Source: Phlebotomus papatasi (taxonomy: Eukaryota; Arthropoda; Insecta; Diptera; Psychodidae). From it: a stretch of DNA of 64,000 nt. Positions 33,794-45,201 of the stretch are shown in pieces. A program made the translations under genes and the position numbers. Within the stretch, counting starts at the first letter, position 1, and each line of letters begins with the position of its first letter. The DNA lies in assembly GCF_024763615.1 (NCBI RefSeq), contig NC_077224.1, forward strand, positions 38,264,712 to 38,328,711, written 5' to 3'. Below the pieces are notes generated by a model. It had not been told where the DNA came from. It saw only the letters and a list, made by a program, of their open reading frames with translations, and did no database searches.

Positions 33794-35693
33794 ATCAAAT
33801 TCAAAGTATTTATTTAGAGTCTGATATCGATATCTTTGCAGAGATTAAAATACGAATGAGACAATTTAGAATGTCAAAACAAAACGCCTGTTTATTCCAT
33901 AAGTCTGGAACCGTGAGCAGTGCAACATCAATATTTTAATTATTGCAAAAAATGCAGTGCACAAACAGAAAGACAAACAACTGAAGGATCATGTTGTTGA
34001 ACCAATCGTATTAAAATTTTCAGATCGATTTTTCATATGGAGATTCTAAATATCACATGCCTTAATTCTTCAAACACGAACTGGGTAAACTTTGTGCGGG
34101 GTAAGTTTGATGAAAAACTTGAACTTTTGTTGTTCTTTCCTCAACTCAAATCTAAAATTTCCAAAATATCCCAGACCATTTATATTGAGAAAATTCTGTC
34201 AAACTATGTGCATAAATTTTCTACTTTCCCCCCTTCCCTGAGCTGACTCTACAAAATGGCAATTTTACTCTATGCCATGGGATAAAATTGACATGAAATA
34301 ATCTCCCGAGCTAGTGGTCGGATAGTCTTGTGCTAAAAAGAAGAATGACAATGAAGATGGGGAGTGAGGGTGTGAGAAAATGTAATAAATGAAATGGAAG
34401 TCTTGGCTTTTTTTGTGTCCTTCCAATGGATTTTTCCATTTTTCCTCGTTGCCATTTAATTCCAATAGCTTCCCCATTTCGATTTATTATTCACGTGGAT
34501 TTTTGCTGATTCTGTCAATTTTCTCGTTTTCTCTCATCTATACAATAGTTGCCCTAGCAGTGTCTCAATTACATGTAATATGATGTAATGGAAATACTGG
34601 AGACAATTGCACATTTTCCTTTCCAATTGGAAATCCATGAGGGGGGTGGGACGGAACGAAAAAAAAATTGGAAATGGTTTAGAGATGATGATGAAGAACA
34701 ATTTCTTGGCTTTTTCCGCACTCTCCATCCGGGCGAGGGTTTTTGGTAAACCATTGGGAGATATTTGTCACTTCAAGTCACTCCTTATGTGACTTTCAAC
34801 ATGACGTTTTGATCGCACAAATCTCTCATACCTAAAACCATCTTTTCGCCCCTCTGCAAAAAGCACATGTCAGTGTCTCGCCCTTCCCCAAGACGTTCTA
34901 GCCCTCCATCTGACAAAATTGTATGGGAATCGAAATAAATTTCATCTGTGCAACACACTTGGAAAGTATGGTTTGTGTGGCATTCTCACGTCATATCCCA
35001 CATTTTTGCCTCCCTCCCGCCAAAAACTTATATACCACCCTATACACCCCCAACAAAACCCTAAGACGGAGATGGTGCAAAAGTGGATTTGTGCGAAAGC
35101 TTTTTGAGCCATGCAAATGCTCTTCTCAACTTCAATATGCGCTTTCTTTGCACCGACACAAGGGTACAATTTCAACCCCCTTCACCAACAATTGTATTCA
35201 ACTTTGTAGAAAATGTTCTCAAAAGTACTTCAAAAAAAAACACCACACCAATGAAATACAGACCATGACTAAAATCACCAAGGAAACCAATTAAATCTCA
35301 ATGAAAGCTGACGATGTGTATTAAAATTCAATTTCAGCAACTTACCACGCAAAAAACGTTTCGGAATAAATTTAAATTCAACAATTATTTGAAAAAAAAA
35401 ATGTAATTTTAAAATAACTTGAATGATTCAAGTACAAAAAGACAAAAAAAGTACCAGACAGATGGTAGATACAAAATTTTGATAAAAGAACTTTAGCAGA
35501 TGTTAAATATACTGAATAGCTTTGTATGTAGTCTAGGATGATTAACTAACGGATGGAGCATTTTAATTTAGAAATGATATATTTTTCTTAAATTGTTTAT
35601 TATTTTTAAGTCTTAGATCCCACAAAAATAAATATTACACGAAATGGTAGACACATGTACAGAGAATAATATTTTTATTGAATTTAAAAATAT
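33794..35693. other. Unassigned, apparently unique sequence
   Basis: No repeats are shared with the rest of the window. Frames at 34923-35294 overlap one another in several frames and strands and are not recognised. Confidence 0.4.
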
Positions 35694-35695
35694 TA

Positions 35696-36624
35696 GGGGA
35701 GACCGGGGTACCTATAGCCAGGGGTAGAATTAGTCAGTTGATTTTTCTCGTTTTTCTTAAAATTTACATCGAGCAAAGTATTTTTTAATGAAAGTCGGAA
35801 CACATCCCCATATTGCCAGAAATATTTATAACTCTGATCCTGTTATCCTACAATTTAGAAGCATTTTTATAAAATGGGTATAAAATTGTAATTTTAATGT
35901 TACAGTTTTTGGACCAGCTTTTGATTTTCTGGGTTTCTAGTCAACATTTCATAGTTTTACCTCGTTTCTGGTTTAATAAACCTAATTAAAAAATATTTTT
36001 CACTTTGAGCATAATTATCCACTTTTTTATATAAGATGATAAACACTGAAACAGCCCTCGAGGCAAATGTAGCCACTCTTCCGTGGCGGGATAAAACTAT
36101 AAATGATTTTTCACTAATATATGGATAATTGTTAGATGAAAAAGTACTATTGATATTCCAAGCAATATTGCCATTCGGATGAAAAATTTGTGAAATAGAT
36201 TTTTTAGGATATTTTCATCAATTTTGTCGCAATTACAAAAATGTCATAAAAAATCGGCTAAAGCCTTTTTCATTAAAATTAAGTGACATATTTAGCATCA
36301 GTGGGCTTCAGTGTATCAAGTAAAACAATATTTGGTATCTCCAATTTGAAATTTCGTCTGGAAAACTGGTGGCAATTAGTACCCTGAAAGCGGCTATATC
36401 TACCCAGGCCGGGGTACGTGTAGCCAATGTGTAATACTTTTTTTCATTATCCTATCTAGAAAAAGTCAAGGATTTTAGAGCTTTGAACTACACTGTTTCA
36501 TACAGCCAATATCCTAATGCTATTTATATGAAACATTAAAATATTAGACAAACCTTATCATTTTTTCACAAGTCACTCGCGAAAAAAAGCTTCATTTGCT
36601 GGCTAATTCTACCCCGGTCTCCCC
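35696..36624. mobile_element. E element, long copy (929 bp)
   Basis: Left GGGGAGACCGGGGTACCTAT and right, inverted, GGGGAGACCGGGGTAGAATT. TA on the left (35694-35695), TG on the right. An internal GCCGGGGTACGTGTAGCCA box (36409-36428) repeats the terminal sequence, so the end motif occurs three times. No credible ORF. Confidence 0.85.
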
Positions 36625-37009
36625 TGCAGGTGTTATAAATAGAAAATTTGTCAGAAAAATTCAAAAATTGCGAATTTTACGTATTTTACAAATGTTTTAG
36701 GAACTGTTATCCTCGTGTAATCATTATAAATTTTGAGGCAATAACATAACATTAGATACTCTTTCATTTGGTAAAAGTTTTAAAATGATTTCATTTGATT
36801 TTATACTAAAACTAAAAAATCACCTAAGAAAAAATACCATAATTTTGTATGGAAAATGTATGAGAATGCTTCGCCCTGTATGTAGTACATTTTAGTTTAA
36901 ATAAATAAGCTTATGATAAACTTTCAACTGGTTACTGGTTAATATATTTTATAAAGATAATTTTGCCTCACTGCTGATTAAAATGAGGGAAAGTATTTCG
37001 GATTAGTAT
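36625..37009. other. Unassigned A+T-rich sequence
   Basis: No recognisable feature. Confidence 0.4.
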
Positions 37010-37297
37010 GTTGTAGCTGAGGTCGACACGGTCGACACGGTCGACACCTTTTCAACGATCAAAAATGTCTCGACCGGACTGCATTTTCAGTAAGATCAAG
37101 ACCTTTCCAATGGTGGATCCCATCCGTCCCTACTCCAACCCACTGTCCCTCGACCCTTACTATATTCAAATGGACCGGAGTCTATCTCTAAAATTTATTA
37201 ACAGATTTCAATGATTTTTTTAGGTGTGATTCCTTCATAATCACACCTTTTCTTTTGTTGACCTTCTGTACTCAAACTATTCAAAATAGAAAATTAC
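37010..37297. repeat. W-associated flank, copy 2, with a 9-bp triplication
   Basis: Matches 2926-3218. GGTCGACAC is tandemly tripled at 37022-37048. A local hairpin, AGGTGTGATTCCTTCATAATCACACCT (37223-37249), is absent from copy 1 and may be a small insertion. Confidence 0.65.
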
Positions 37298-37621
37298 CAG
37301 TGATAAGATCAGATAAGCTTATGGTAGCATGACATTCTTTACAGGCGACATGGAAATGCGTGCATCTCTAGGTGCTTGCAACTCGAAATGCATGAAAATT
37401 CGATTTTGAGTTGAAGTTTGGGGGTAAAGAATCGCGTTCAGTCAATTTTATCCGCTTCAGCCGCCGAGAATAATTTGATCGATAGGATTTCTATACACCC
37501 AAAATTTAACTCTCAATTGAATTTTCACACAGTCCGAGTGACAAACACCCCGAGTTGCACGCATTTCGAGGTCGCCTATAAATAATCTCAGCTACTATAA
37601 GCTTATCTGGGCTTATCACTA
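37298..37621. mobile_element. W element, copy 2
   Basis: Ends CAGTGATAAGATCAGATAAG and, inverted, TAGTGATAAGCCCAGATAAG, both leading into CTTATGGTAGC/CTTATAGTAGC. It is 324 bp, shorter than copy 1 (525 bp) by an internal deletion. Shared TGCTTGCAACTCG and AAAGAATCGCG. Confidence 0.75.
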
Positions 37622-37740
37622 GTTTTGATTTTCTTTTCACTTATTTTCTTTTTCTTTTGTTATCCTGTAACAATTTTGTAAGGAAAAAAGCCCAATTTTT
37701 TATAGGATTTACTGAATTGAAATTCAATAAAATATTTTAT

Positions 37741-38000
37741 TGCTCGAACTCCACAGAGAGAGCAGTAATAAAACCTCTCGATTCCCTCAAAACATCTCGT
37801 TTCAGTCGATTATTGAGAAATCTCGGCACGCTGTTTTGCCCTTCTAATCCGTCCGGCTGTTGCCAGCTCAAAAGGCCAAACGGTAAGAGATAACGACCTT
37901 ATACCTTCGGGGAACCCTCTCGCTCCATAAGGCGACCCAAGGATCGTTAGCATGCCCCTCATTTTCCGGCATCCCTCCCCTTTCTTAACAAATAACTAGG
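37741..38000 (+). repeat. AJ repeat copy
   Basis: Starts with the hairpin TGCTCGAACTCCACAGAGAG (…AGCA). Includes a GTCCGGCTGTTGCCAG / AAACGGTAAGAGATAACGAC segment shared with 31720-31770 and 52358-52375. The 78-codon frame at 37657-37893 overlaps the repeat and is not a credible gene. Confidence 0.6.
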
Positions 38001-38418
38001 GGAATCTGACGCTTTGCTTCACAGGCTTTACTAAAATCTCAATTTAAGAAACGTACGTTGTTTGCCGAACCGTCCACATGATCATTACCAGAACTAGAGG
38101 CTAAGCTCTAGCTCTAATGAGATAATCTAGGTTCTAGGTGGATATTTCCTCCATACATGAAAAAGTTCTTGAATCATTAGTTTACCGATTTTCAAGGTCA
38201 AACCTTTAATACAGTGGAAGATTAAACAAATCTAGAAAACGTATTTATCAAACAATAAGGGTAATGGATTTTACTTTTTTTTGAAAGGTTTAGGTACAAG
38301 TCTAAATACTAATTTCTTGATTGTATAGGTAGTTAATTTTAAAAACTAAACTGTATTTTTTAGGCTCTTTGGGCGATCTTTTTTCAAAAACAAAATTATA
38401 TACATATTCCTTAGGCTA
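38001..38418. other. Unassigned sequence
   Basis: Includes AGCTCTAGCTCTAATGAG near 38103. Nothing recognised. Confidence 0.4.
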
Positions 38419-39323
38419 GGGGAGACTGGGGCAAAAAGTCACAAAACGGATATTTTATTTTTTCACAAGCTACTCGAGCACTTCAAAAATTTCTAATTGG
38501 CACAGTTTTATAGGAAATTTACCGCTCTACAACTTTGAGAAAGTAATTTTCCTCTATTTTGTAAGGAAATACGTTTATCGAGCCAATTTCTAAAAGGTAA
38601 TTTTGTGACTATTCTCAAAAATGGTAGGGCAAATAGTACGACATTGGGTATTATCATATTTTGATTCGCTTCATTACGGGCTTCTGTAAATTTGAAAAAA
38701 TACCTAGAGAACATATTTTCATAGAAAATTTATGCATCTACGCCTTTGTAAAACACCGTTTTCTCTGCGAGAAAAGTGAGAAAACGAGAAAAGCGCTTTT
38801 CAAGCTATTTTAGAAAAAAAAGCACACAAAAGACTGCAAATCGTTTGACCAATGCAAACAACAACCGGCGAGACATGATAATGGCGTTTCTTTTCGCCGT
38901 GAGACATCAGAAATTGCTTCGCTTTTTTGTTACTTTTTGCACTATACCCTTTGTTACTTTTTACCCCAAGTGACCATTTTTAATAAAAGGATTTCTGGAG
39001 AAAAGAACCTTTGTGAAATTCTAATATAGATAGCGGATTCGTATTCAAAAAATCCAAATTATTTACAAAATATTCACCAGTGCATCAATCTTGGAAAATA
39101 AGTCTGTAATAATTGTTATCTTCTGCAGAGAAAATATTTCAAAAATAGGGCTAAAAATATCGATATTTTTTATTTTCTAAATTCCATGTTCGAATTCTAA
39201 GAAACTTACGACATTGAAGAAGGTCTATGGAGGCTATCTATAGAAAAAAAATTGAGCGGCTATCTTTTTTACCTAGGAAGATATTGAATTTTTCGATTTG
39301 TGACTTTTTGCCCCAGTCTTCAC
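38419..39323 (+). mobile_element. D element, copy 2 (intact layout)
   Basis: Left GGGGAGACTGGGGCAAAAAG and right, inverted, GTGAAGACTGGGGCAAAAAG, both continuing TCACAAA. TA flanks (38417-38418, 39324-39325). Serves as the empty-site reference for F. The frame at 38776-38973 shows no transposase motif. Confidence 0.88.
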
Positions 39324-39534
39324 TATTATTAATCGTATCGAAGTATGTATAACAAGATATATGTTTTACAATATCATATCCCGTATTAAGGAAATCTGCT
39401 AAGTGCAGACTAGCCAAAATCATCGTTCCGCAATATGGATTATGAATATTTCTTTAAACTCCTGGATTTTGTTTTACGCCGAGACAATGAATTTTTATTA
39501 CGTTTTACCACATATGAAAGTGTCGCCTCTCAGG

Positions 39535-39645
39535 TATTCGGATCCTTGCACCAGTTGGAACTCGAATACTCGGTGATCTCACCGCCAAAGAGCTGACTGG
39601 CGCTCTTACCAACAGTTCCGCGGACCGCGATATCCCCATTTCTCA
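39535..39645 (-). repeat. tRNA-derived SINE-like fragment
   Basis: On the minus strand, TTGGTAAGAGCGCC (39599-39612) resembles the tRNA D-arm, CGCCA…TGGCG can form an anticodon stem, and CGAGTTCCAACTGG (39551-39564) resembles a B box at the expected distance of about 40 nt. The mismatches exclude a functional tRNA. No clear 3' tail. Confidence 0.4.
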
Positions 39646-39659
39646 CAGGAGTGTGTAAT

Positions 39660-39760
39660 ATTTCAATTCAATTCAATTCAATTTATTCTCTCACTATGCT
39701 TGATTGCGGCTGCCGACCGACTTCACTACCGATCTCATCAGGTAAACGGCAGAAACCACA
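39660..39760 (-). repeat. Retroposon 3' end with (TTGAA)n tail
   Basis: On the minus strand, the conserved block (39724-39758, shared with 13603-13637) leads through CAGCCGCAATCAAGCATAGT and GAGAGAATAAA into TTGAATTGAATTGAATTGAA (39663-39682), a pentanucleotide tail typical of a non-LTR element or its SINE. Confidence 0.55.
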
Positions 39761-42143
39761 CAATATGTAAATGTTCTTTATTAAACGGAAAATTTGTTGT
39801 TCAATGTCACTTTGTTGTACATTAACAAGTTTTTCATATAATTGCATAAAGAATTTTATTCAAAAGTTATTTCCACGCGATTATTATACGAGCTTAGCCA
39901 AAAAAAACTTTTATTTAAAATACTATATAAAAATAACAGGAATAAAAAAAATCATTGTAACTCAATAAAATTTAAAACGTGGTTTAATTAAAATCTGCAA
40001 TATTACAGTACAAAAAAGGTGTTCTTTGAAGTCCATAAAAGCATCTTAAAATTTTCACCTGCTATCTCAGTCTGTGAAAAATGCATAAAAGACGCCATCA
40101 ATCTATTAGTTGAACTTTCACTATAAAGTGAGAACCAAAGAGGAAAATTCTCCTTGAGAAAGAGATCACTTAAATGTTCAGTGAAGGAAACTTTTGCTCT
40201 GTCCAAAGAATTCCATATGTTAGAAAGAATTTTCAGTGTGAAGTGTACCAATAAATTTTCTTTTGTGAATAAAAGATGGAAGAGGAGTCTCGAAGCAATT
40301 CCTTTGCTTTATTCATTGAAATTCTTTTTCTTCAAAATTCCTGCACGTAATTTTGGGCATGACGATCTATTTTGAGGCTGGTGTGGAGAGAATTTTGCAT
40401 TTAGTGGTTCAGTTTTCCCATTGATTGCCAGTCCAATTGTTGTTCTGGACAAGAACACGGTGGATGACTCTCGAAACTCAACACCCGCACAATGGGTCTT
40501 TAGTGTGGTTTTTGCGAATGAAAATTGCAGGCTAGTGGGGCACTTTTTGACGGTATTCTGAGCGCTATTTTCGTGGCCTTAGCACAACATTCCTAACCGC
40601 ATTTTCGAGGGTTGGATACCCAGAAACCACTGGACGATGAATATTTGGGGGGGAAGGGGGGTTAAATCAACCGGAAATCCACCAACATAGACTCATGAGC
40701 CTCATGAATATATCAACAGAATTATTTGTGAAAATTCACTCTCAGCTCTTCATTGAAAATTCCATGTCGCCGAGTCTCTCAATTCCTAACTCTTCTACGT
40801 GCATATTTGATGTCCAAGAAATTGATTTTTCGATGATTTTCATATCAAGAGCAAAGAAGTACTTGAAAGAGAATATCGATTCACACACATTTGATCCATA
40901 AATAAATTAAACATAAACTTGAGCCACGGCTTTTCCACCCCGAAAAATTAACTAGGCAAATTTTCATGTTGACACTGTATTAATATACAAAATTGTAATT
41001 TTCATTCTCGCAAATTTTGCAAATAGTGCAAAAATTTGTGCTGAAAATGCAGAAAATCCACGACAAAATTAATTTCCATATAAATCAATTTCCCATTAGA
41101 TGCAAATTCTCTCGAAAATTTAATTCCATAATCATAATTGATAGACTCTTGAAGGAGAGAAATCACATTTACAATTGCTCAACTACCCTGCCAAAATGTG
41201 GTTTAGTGATTTTAGTACTGAGACAATTATCCAAAATTTGTATATATAAAAACCATAATAAAAATATAAATAATCAAATTCGTTGTGTAGAAAACTATGC
41301 ACAATGTTTAAACGCGTTCATATTAAAAGCAAATGTTATCTAATTAAATTAAAATTATAAACTATGATACAGTCAAAATTGCGATTAAACGAATAAATGC
41401 CTTGTACAGAGTAATAACTAACGAAAGGTAAGCAATCACAGATTATTTCTATTAAAATTCAACCCATTCTAACATCCAAAACTCTAACATTTTAAATTTT
41501 TATACTTATGTTATTTTTTCTTAAATTAGCATAATAGTCGATAAATAATAATTATTGGTTCTGGAGGTTCTGGAAGGTTTTCTGTTCTCTTAAATTCTTA
41601 AGGTTACGTTAAATCCGAACTTTACATTAAAACATATTTTATCTATCCAAGAATGAGTTTTTTCCTTTTAAATATTTTTATGCCTGAAGAACTAGAATTC
41701 TATTTTTAAAAAAAGTACATTCCATACATTTTGGGAATTTAAATTCAGATCAGATAATTTATATAGTCTGCGCTATTAAAAAAATATAGAATAATCGTGC
41801 TTTGCAGATCAATGCTATTTATGGAAAAAATGTTCAATTTCATTTATTTTTGGGATTTTTTTTTTTTTTTGGAATTGAACGCATAATTTGATAACGATAA
41901 TTTTAGAATAACTTAATATTAATAGTATGTTTCTATACATGTTGTACATTTAGTACATAAAAGCTTGAACTGAATCATGGCTAGAAACACTAAAATCAAA
42001 TAAATTTTATGAACGTATATACCCTCAGAATTTTATATATAATTTAATTTAAATAACTAGTTATAACCTTAAGTAGAATTCTATTTAAAGGAATCGACTT
42101 AATAAAATTTTAAAATTATTATTGTATTGCCTGACAGTGATTC
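39761..42143. other. Unassigned A+T-rich sequence
   Basis: Several short frames (39771-41343) on both strands are not recognised. Poly-T of 14 occurs near 41857-41870. No TIR or shared repeat was found. Confidence 0.4.
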
Positions 42144-42147
42144 TTAA

Positions 42148-42650
42148 CCCTTTAAGGACGATTGGGTAGGGAAAATAATTTTTCCTTACTACCTAATGTT
42201 ATTTATTTCTAATATTTGCACTTAATCGTAAAGTAAAAGATTGTAGGAATCTAGAATATTTTTTTGCAAATCTCCAAATATTTGTTATATTAGTAAATAT
42301 TTAAGCTAAAAAGTGACAAATTTTTAAATGACTGCACAGATAGATGATTTTATTTTTTTTTTATATTTCCAATTTTTTTTAAGCAAAAACCTCTTGGCAC
42401 TAGAAACTACAATAACTATACATAATATTTTTCATAAAGACAAACATTATTATTTATTGGTATTGTCAAAATATTGATTTAAATTTTTGGGCTATTATTG
42501 TTACTATCGTCCATAGAGGCGAAAATACACCGAACTCGACTCTGTTGGACTTTCCAAAGTTAGGTGTAAGACATGTTTCAAAAGTTTTGTTTATCGGTTT
42601 CATTTTTATTGTTAATTTTTTATTCTTTATTTTTTAATATTCAATATTTG
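42148..42650 (-). mobile_element. S element, copy 1 (piggyBac-like MITE)
   Basis: Begins after TTAA (42144-42147) with CCCTTTAAGGACG. It carries, inversely, AACTCGACTCTGTTGGACTT and CATTTTTATTGTTAATTTTT, matching 50040-50150 and 62040-62130. The far end is decayed. TTAA target plus CCC ends suggests piggyBac-type mobilisation (inference). Confidence 0.65.
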
Positions 42651-42661
42651 AAACCTAATCG

Positions 42662-42702
42662 AAATGCCTCAGTAACCATTAAAAATGGTTGAGGCATTAA
42701 TT
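42662..42702. repeat. Short perfect-stem hairpin
   Basis: AATGCCTCAGTAACCATT and AATGGTTGAGGCATT form a stem of about 15 bp around a short loop, with one bulge. Confidence 0.5.
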
Positions 42703-42879
42703 TTATATTTATTTACTCTAACATAATTAAAAAAAAAATAAACGAAAAGTGCATTGAATTAATTTTTTTATTTTTCATCTTTGCGAAATCAGTTTTTAAG
42801 ATTCTCAAATAATGCGCTGTTGTAAACTAAAACATTACTTTTCTTTTTGTTTGTTTGTTAGATCTCATCGCCTAACGAT

Positions 42880-43240
42880 AGCGCTGTCTTTTTTGTGATA
42901 GTTTTGATAAAAGAAGCTCCCTGTAGTTCTGTATTCATGAAAATGTCAAAATTTTGAACTTGGAGCCCCTATATCCAGGCAATCACTTGACCTAGGTCGG
43001 ATTTTATATATGTTCTGAAAAGGCCTTGACATCAGCTAGAACATACTAAAATTTCAGCACAATCGGATGAGATTTTTGTTTTGACAGTTATTCAAAATGG
43101 CGGACAGAAACGTCAAATCAAGATGGCGACCATACCATCTTGTAGATCTCGGTCATTTTATCTTAAGTTCCCACAAAATTGGATAATTTTTAGCCAAATA
43201 CTTCTATAATAAATCTTTAGAGAGACCATTTTATGCAATT
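42880..43240 (+). repeat. V-family related fragment
   Basis: AGAACATACTAAAATTTCAG followed by a CGGATGAGATTTTTG tract, TTCAAAATGGCGGA, and GAACTTGGAGCCCCTATAT echo V modules at 57700-58400. Diverged and non-coding. Confidence 0.5.
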
Positions 43241-43606
43241 TTCTAACATAAATCATGCGTTCTTAGGAAGATAATAGTGAAAAAAAAAGTATTTTAATAA
43301 AAATAATGAACAAAATCGAAGTGGATTATTCTAGCCAGATAAATTTAGATTGAATTTGGGCAATTTACTACTCTAAAATCGGTTTTGGAATTGCATCTTC
43401 AGATAACTTTTTCACGGAGCCATTTTTTGACAAAATACCTATACTAGCATTTCATTGACTATTATTGAAATTCCAAGAATTCTTTTGGGGATCATTGTAC
43501 CTTACTTGGTACATAACATATCCCTATATACTTTGACATGGTAGACCGGATCGGCGAAGACCTTCGATAAGTGCTAGAATTTATGAAAGTCTTACGGACA
43601 GCAGAG

Positions 43607-43640
43607 TGCAAAGTCACCCCCCGAGTGCAAAGTCACCCGC
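43607..43640. repeat. Tandem GAGTGCAAAGTCACCC pair
   Basis: GAGTGCAAAGTCACCC occurs twice in tandem. It could be part of a lost transposon end near the transposase remnant. Confidence 0.45.
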
Positions 43641-43769
43641 AACGACGGTATAATATTAAAAAACAAATACCTATATTTTTGGAGGGATATATTTTTTTAA
43701 AGATTTATCTAGATTTTTTGTTTTTTTTTCTATAAAATGGGTTCTCGCACCATCTTTTTTAATTCACAA

Positions 43770-44365
43770 CATTAGACTTGACAAACCTGTCTCCATGATC
43801 ACAGGCGACCTCTTTCCACTTCCTCTTGAAATCCGGCAAGTCTTTAGCTATCTCAATCTCAACCTTTTCCCTAAGATCAGTCTTTCTCAATAGGGGGGGG
43901 GGGGGGGACTTCCAAGGTACAGGGCGGATTCAACATGTTTCCCACAGCCTTGGAATCCTTTGAAAAGATGATCGTTGAGTTGCCGCAACCATTTTTTTGC
44001 ACTTTGACGTTGTTTGTGGATCCGATGGAAAGCAGCCGGAGCTTCGTAGGTTGCCAAACCATTCGTTTTCTTAATTTTCCGGACCAAGCTCCGAGGTATT
44101 CCAATCCTTTTGCCAACATCTCGCACAGAGAGATTCAGTTGCTTCTCGAAAAGCTCTAGCACTGTCTTTTCCATTCTCTTATCCTGGATCCCAAGCTTTC
44201 AGCCACTTCGTGGTTTCTGACTAACAGTCTTGCGTTCTTTGAACCGATTTATGATCTTGCGAACCGTGGAGCGGAACACTTCCCGGTCAATTTCACGATC
44301 TTAACGTACATTTGACTTCTTGAGATGAGTGTCAGTCAACTATTAATGTACGAATGCTATCCATC
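43770..44365 (-). pseudogene. Tc1/mariner (IS630-type) transposase remnant, N-terminal DNA-binding half
   Basis: On the minus strand the first helix-turn-helix reads DREIDREVFRSTVRKIINRF, then KERKTVSQKPRSG, a TGA stop (44199-44201), and KLGIQDKRMEKTVLELFEKQ. The second helix-turn-helix reads LSVRDVGKRIGIPRSLVRKI, then KKTNGLATYEAPAAFHR and KQRQSAKKWLRQL. The order (two HTH domains joined by a QKPRSGRK-like linker) is the known N-terminal layout of Tc1/mariner transposases. The DDE/DDD catalytic part is missing: a G15 tract at 43893-43907 interrupts, and a further open piece (DLPDFKRKWKEVACDHG, about 43800-43850) may be a displaced part. The gene is dead. The GC-tract-driven proline runs are artefacts. 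Confidence 0.8.
43893..43907 (+). repeat. G15 homopolymer
   Basis: Fifteen consecutive G within the transposase remnant, in otherwise A+T-rich DNA. The length is prone to sequencing error and the tract may hide a frameshift. Confidence 0.8.
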
Positions 44366-44762
44366 TTTTTGCAATTACTTAGTCAAAAATCAATTTTCTT
44401 AAAACGACATCGACGAAGAAAAACAAAATCCAAAGCCTACTGTATCTGACTTCATGTCAAACGAATCGCAAAATTTATCGAACAATTTTTTTTCTAGAAG
44501 TGTTCTCAATACCTAAAAATGCGAAAACTTATGGAAAAAGATGAAAGAAAATGTTTTTTATAATAGATGGGTGCTAAAACACACTTGAAAGAAGTGACAT
44601 GAAGATTGAAAAGCACACAGAACTGCGAAGTTTTCGAATGGAGCATGGTGTTGAAAAATGTATCTGGGAAGGAAGTTAAACGAATTTAGAGTGTAATCTA
44701 TGGACGAGATTGTTCCCGAGGAAATACTTGTCGCAGGGCTGAAGCTTATCTTAACCGAATTA

Positions 44763-44828
44763 TACTAGTGTCCTAAACATCCCCTCATTCGTCCCACTGT
44801 GCCCCAAATTTGGGGTGTTTAAGACAAA
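44763..44828. repeat. Small inverted repeat
   Basis: GTCCTAAACATCCCC and GGGGTGTTTAAGAC are near-inverse and enclose a C-rich loop. Possible short MITE or the end of the nearby mariner copy. Confidence 0.4.
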
Positions 44829-44917
44829 AAAGCAGTAAGTAAATTTTATCTACTCCAAGAAAATTCACTCATTTTCTAAGTTTTAGAGAATCCTTTTAAT
44901 AAATCAAGACCTGTGGG

Positions 44918-45193
44918 CAGGGGCCTCTCGACATTTCATTTTTCCATACGTTTTTGCATAGAGGCACTGAAGACTATTGGCAAGTTTTTTCCTAAAAAGA
45001 ATTGACTTATCAGCCTGATATATTTCGAAATCGTGTACAAAAAGCTATCTAAAAATACTTATTTCACAATGTTCACCAAAATAATACAAGAACTACGAGA
45101 AAATTTGTTTAAGTCACGGTGCAATATCTGCAAAATTTTTACAAGGGAAAGTGAAAAATAGCTTCACTTTTTATTAGGCTTGATGGGCCCCTG
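44918..45193 (+). mobile_element. T element, copy 1 (hAT-type MITE, 276 bp)
   Basis: Ends CAGGGGCCTCTCGACATTTC and, inverted, CAGGGGCCCATCAAGCCTAA. Exact 8-bp duplication CCTGTGGG on both sides (44910-44917, 45194-45201). The CAGGGG…CCCCTG termini and 8-bp target are the hAT signature. Confidence 0.93.
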
Positions 45194-45201
45194 CCTGTGG
45201 G

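Noticed and set aside
34923..35294. 123-codon plus-strand ORF
   Set aside because: Three other frames over the same bases are also open on both strands, no motif is recognisable, and the composition is not gene-like.
43877..44119. Second minus-strand ORF over the transposase
   Set aside because: It is an alternative frame of the same DNA; the helix-turn-helix signature lies in the other frame.
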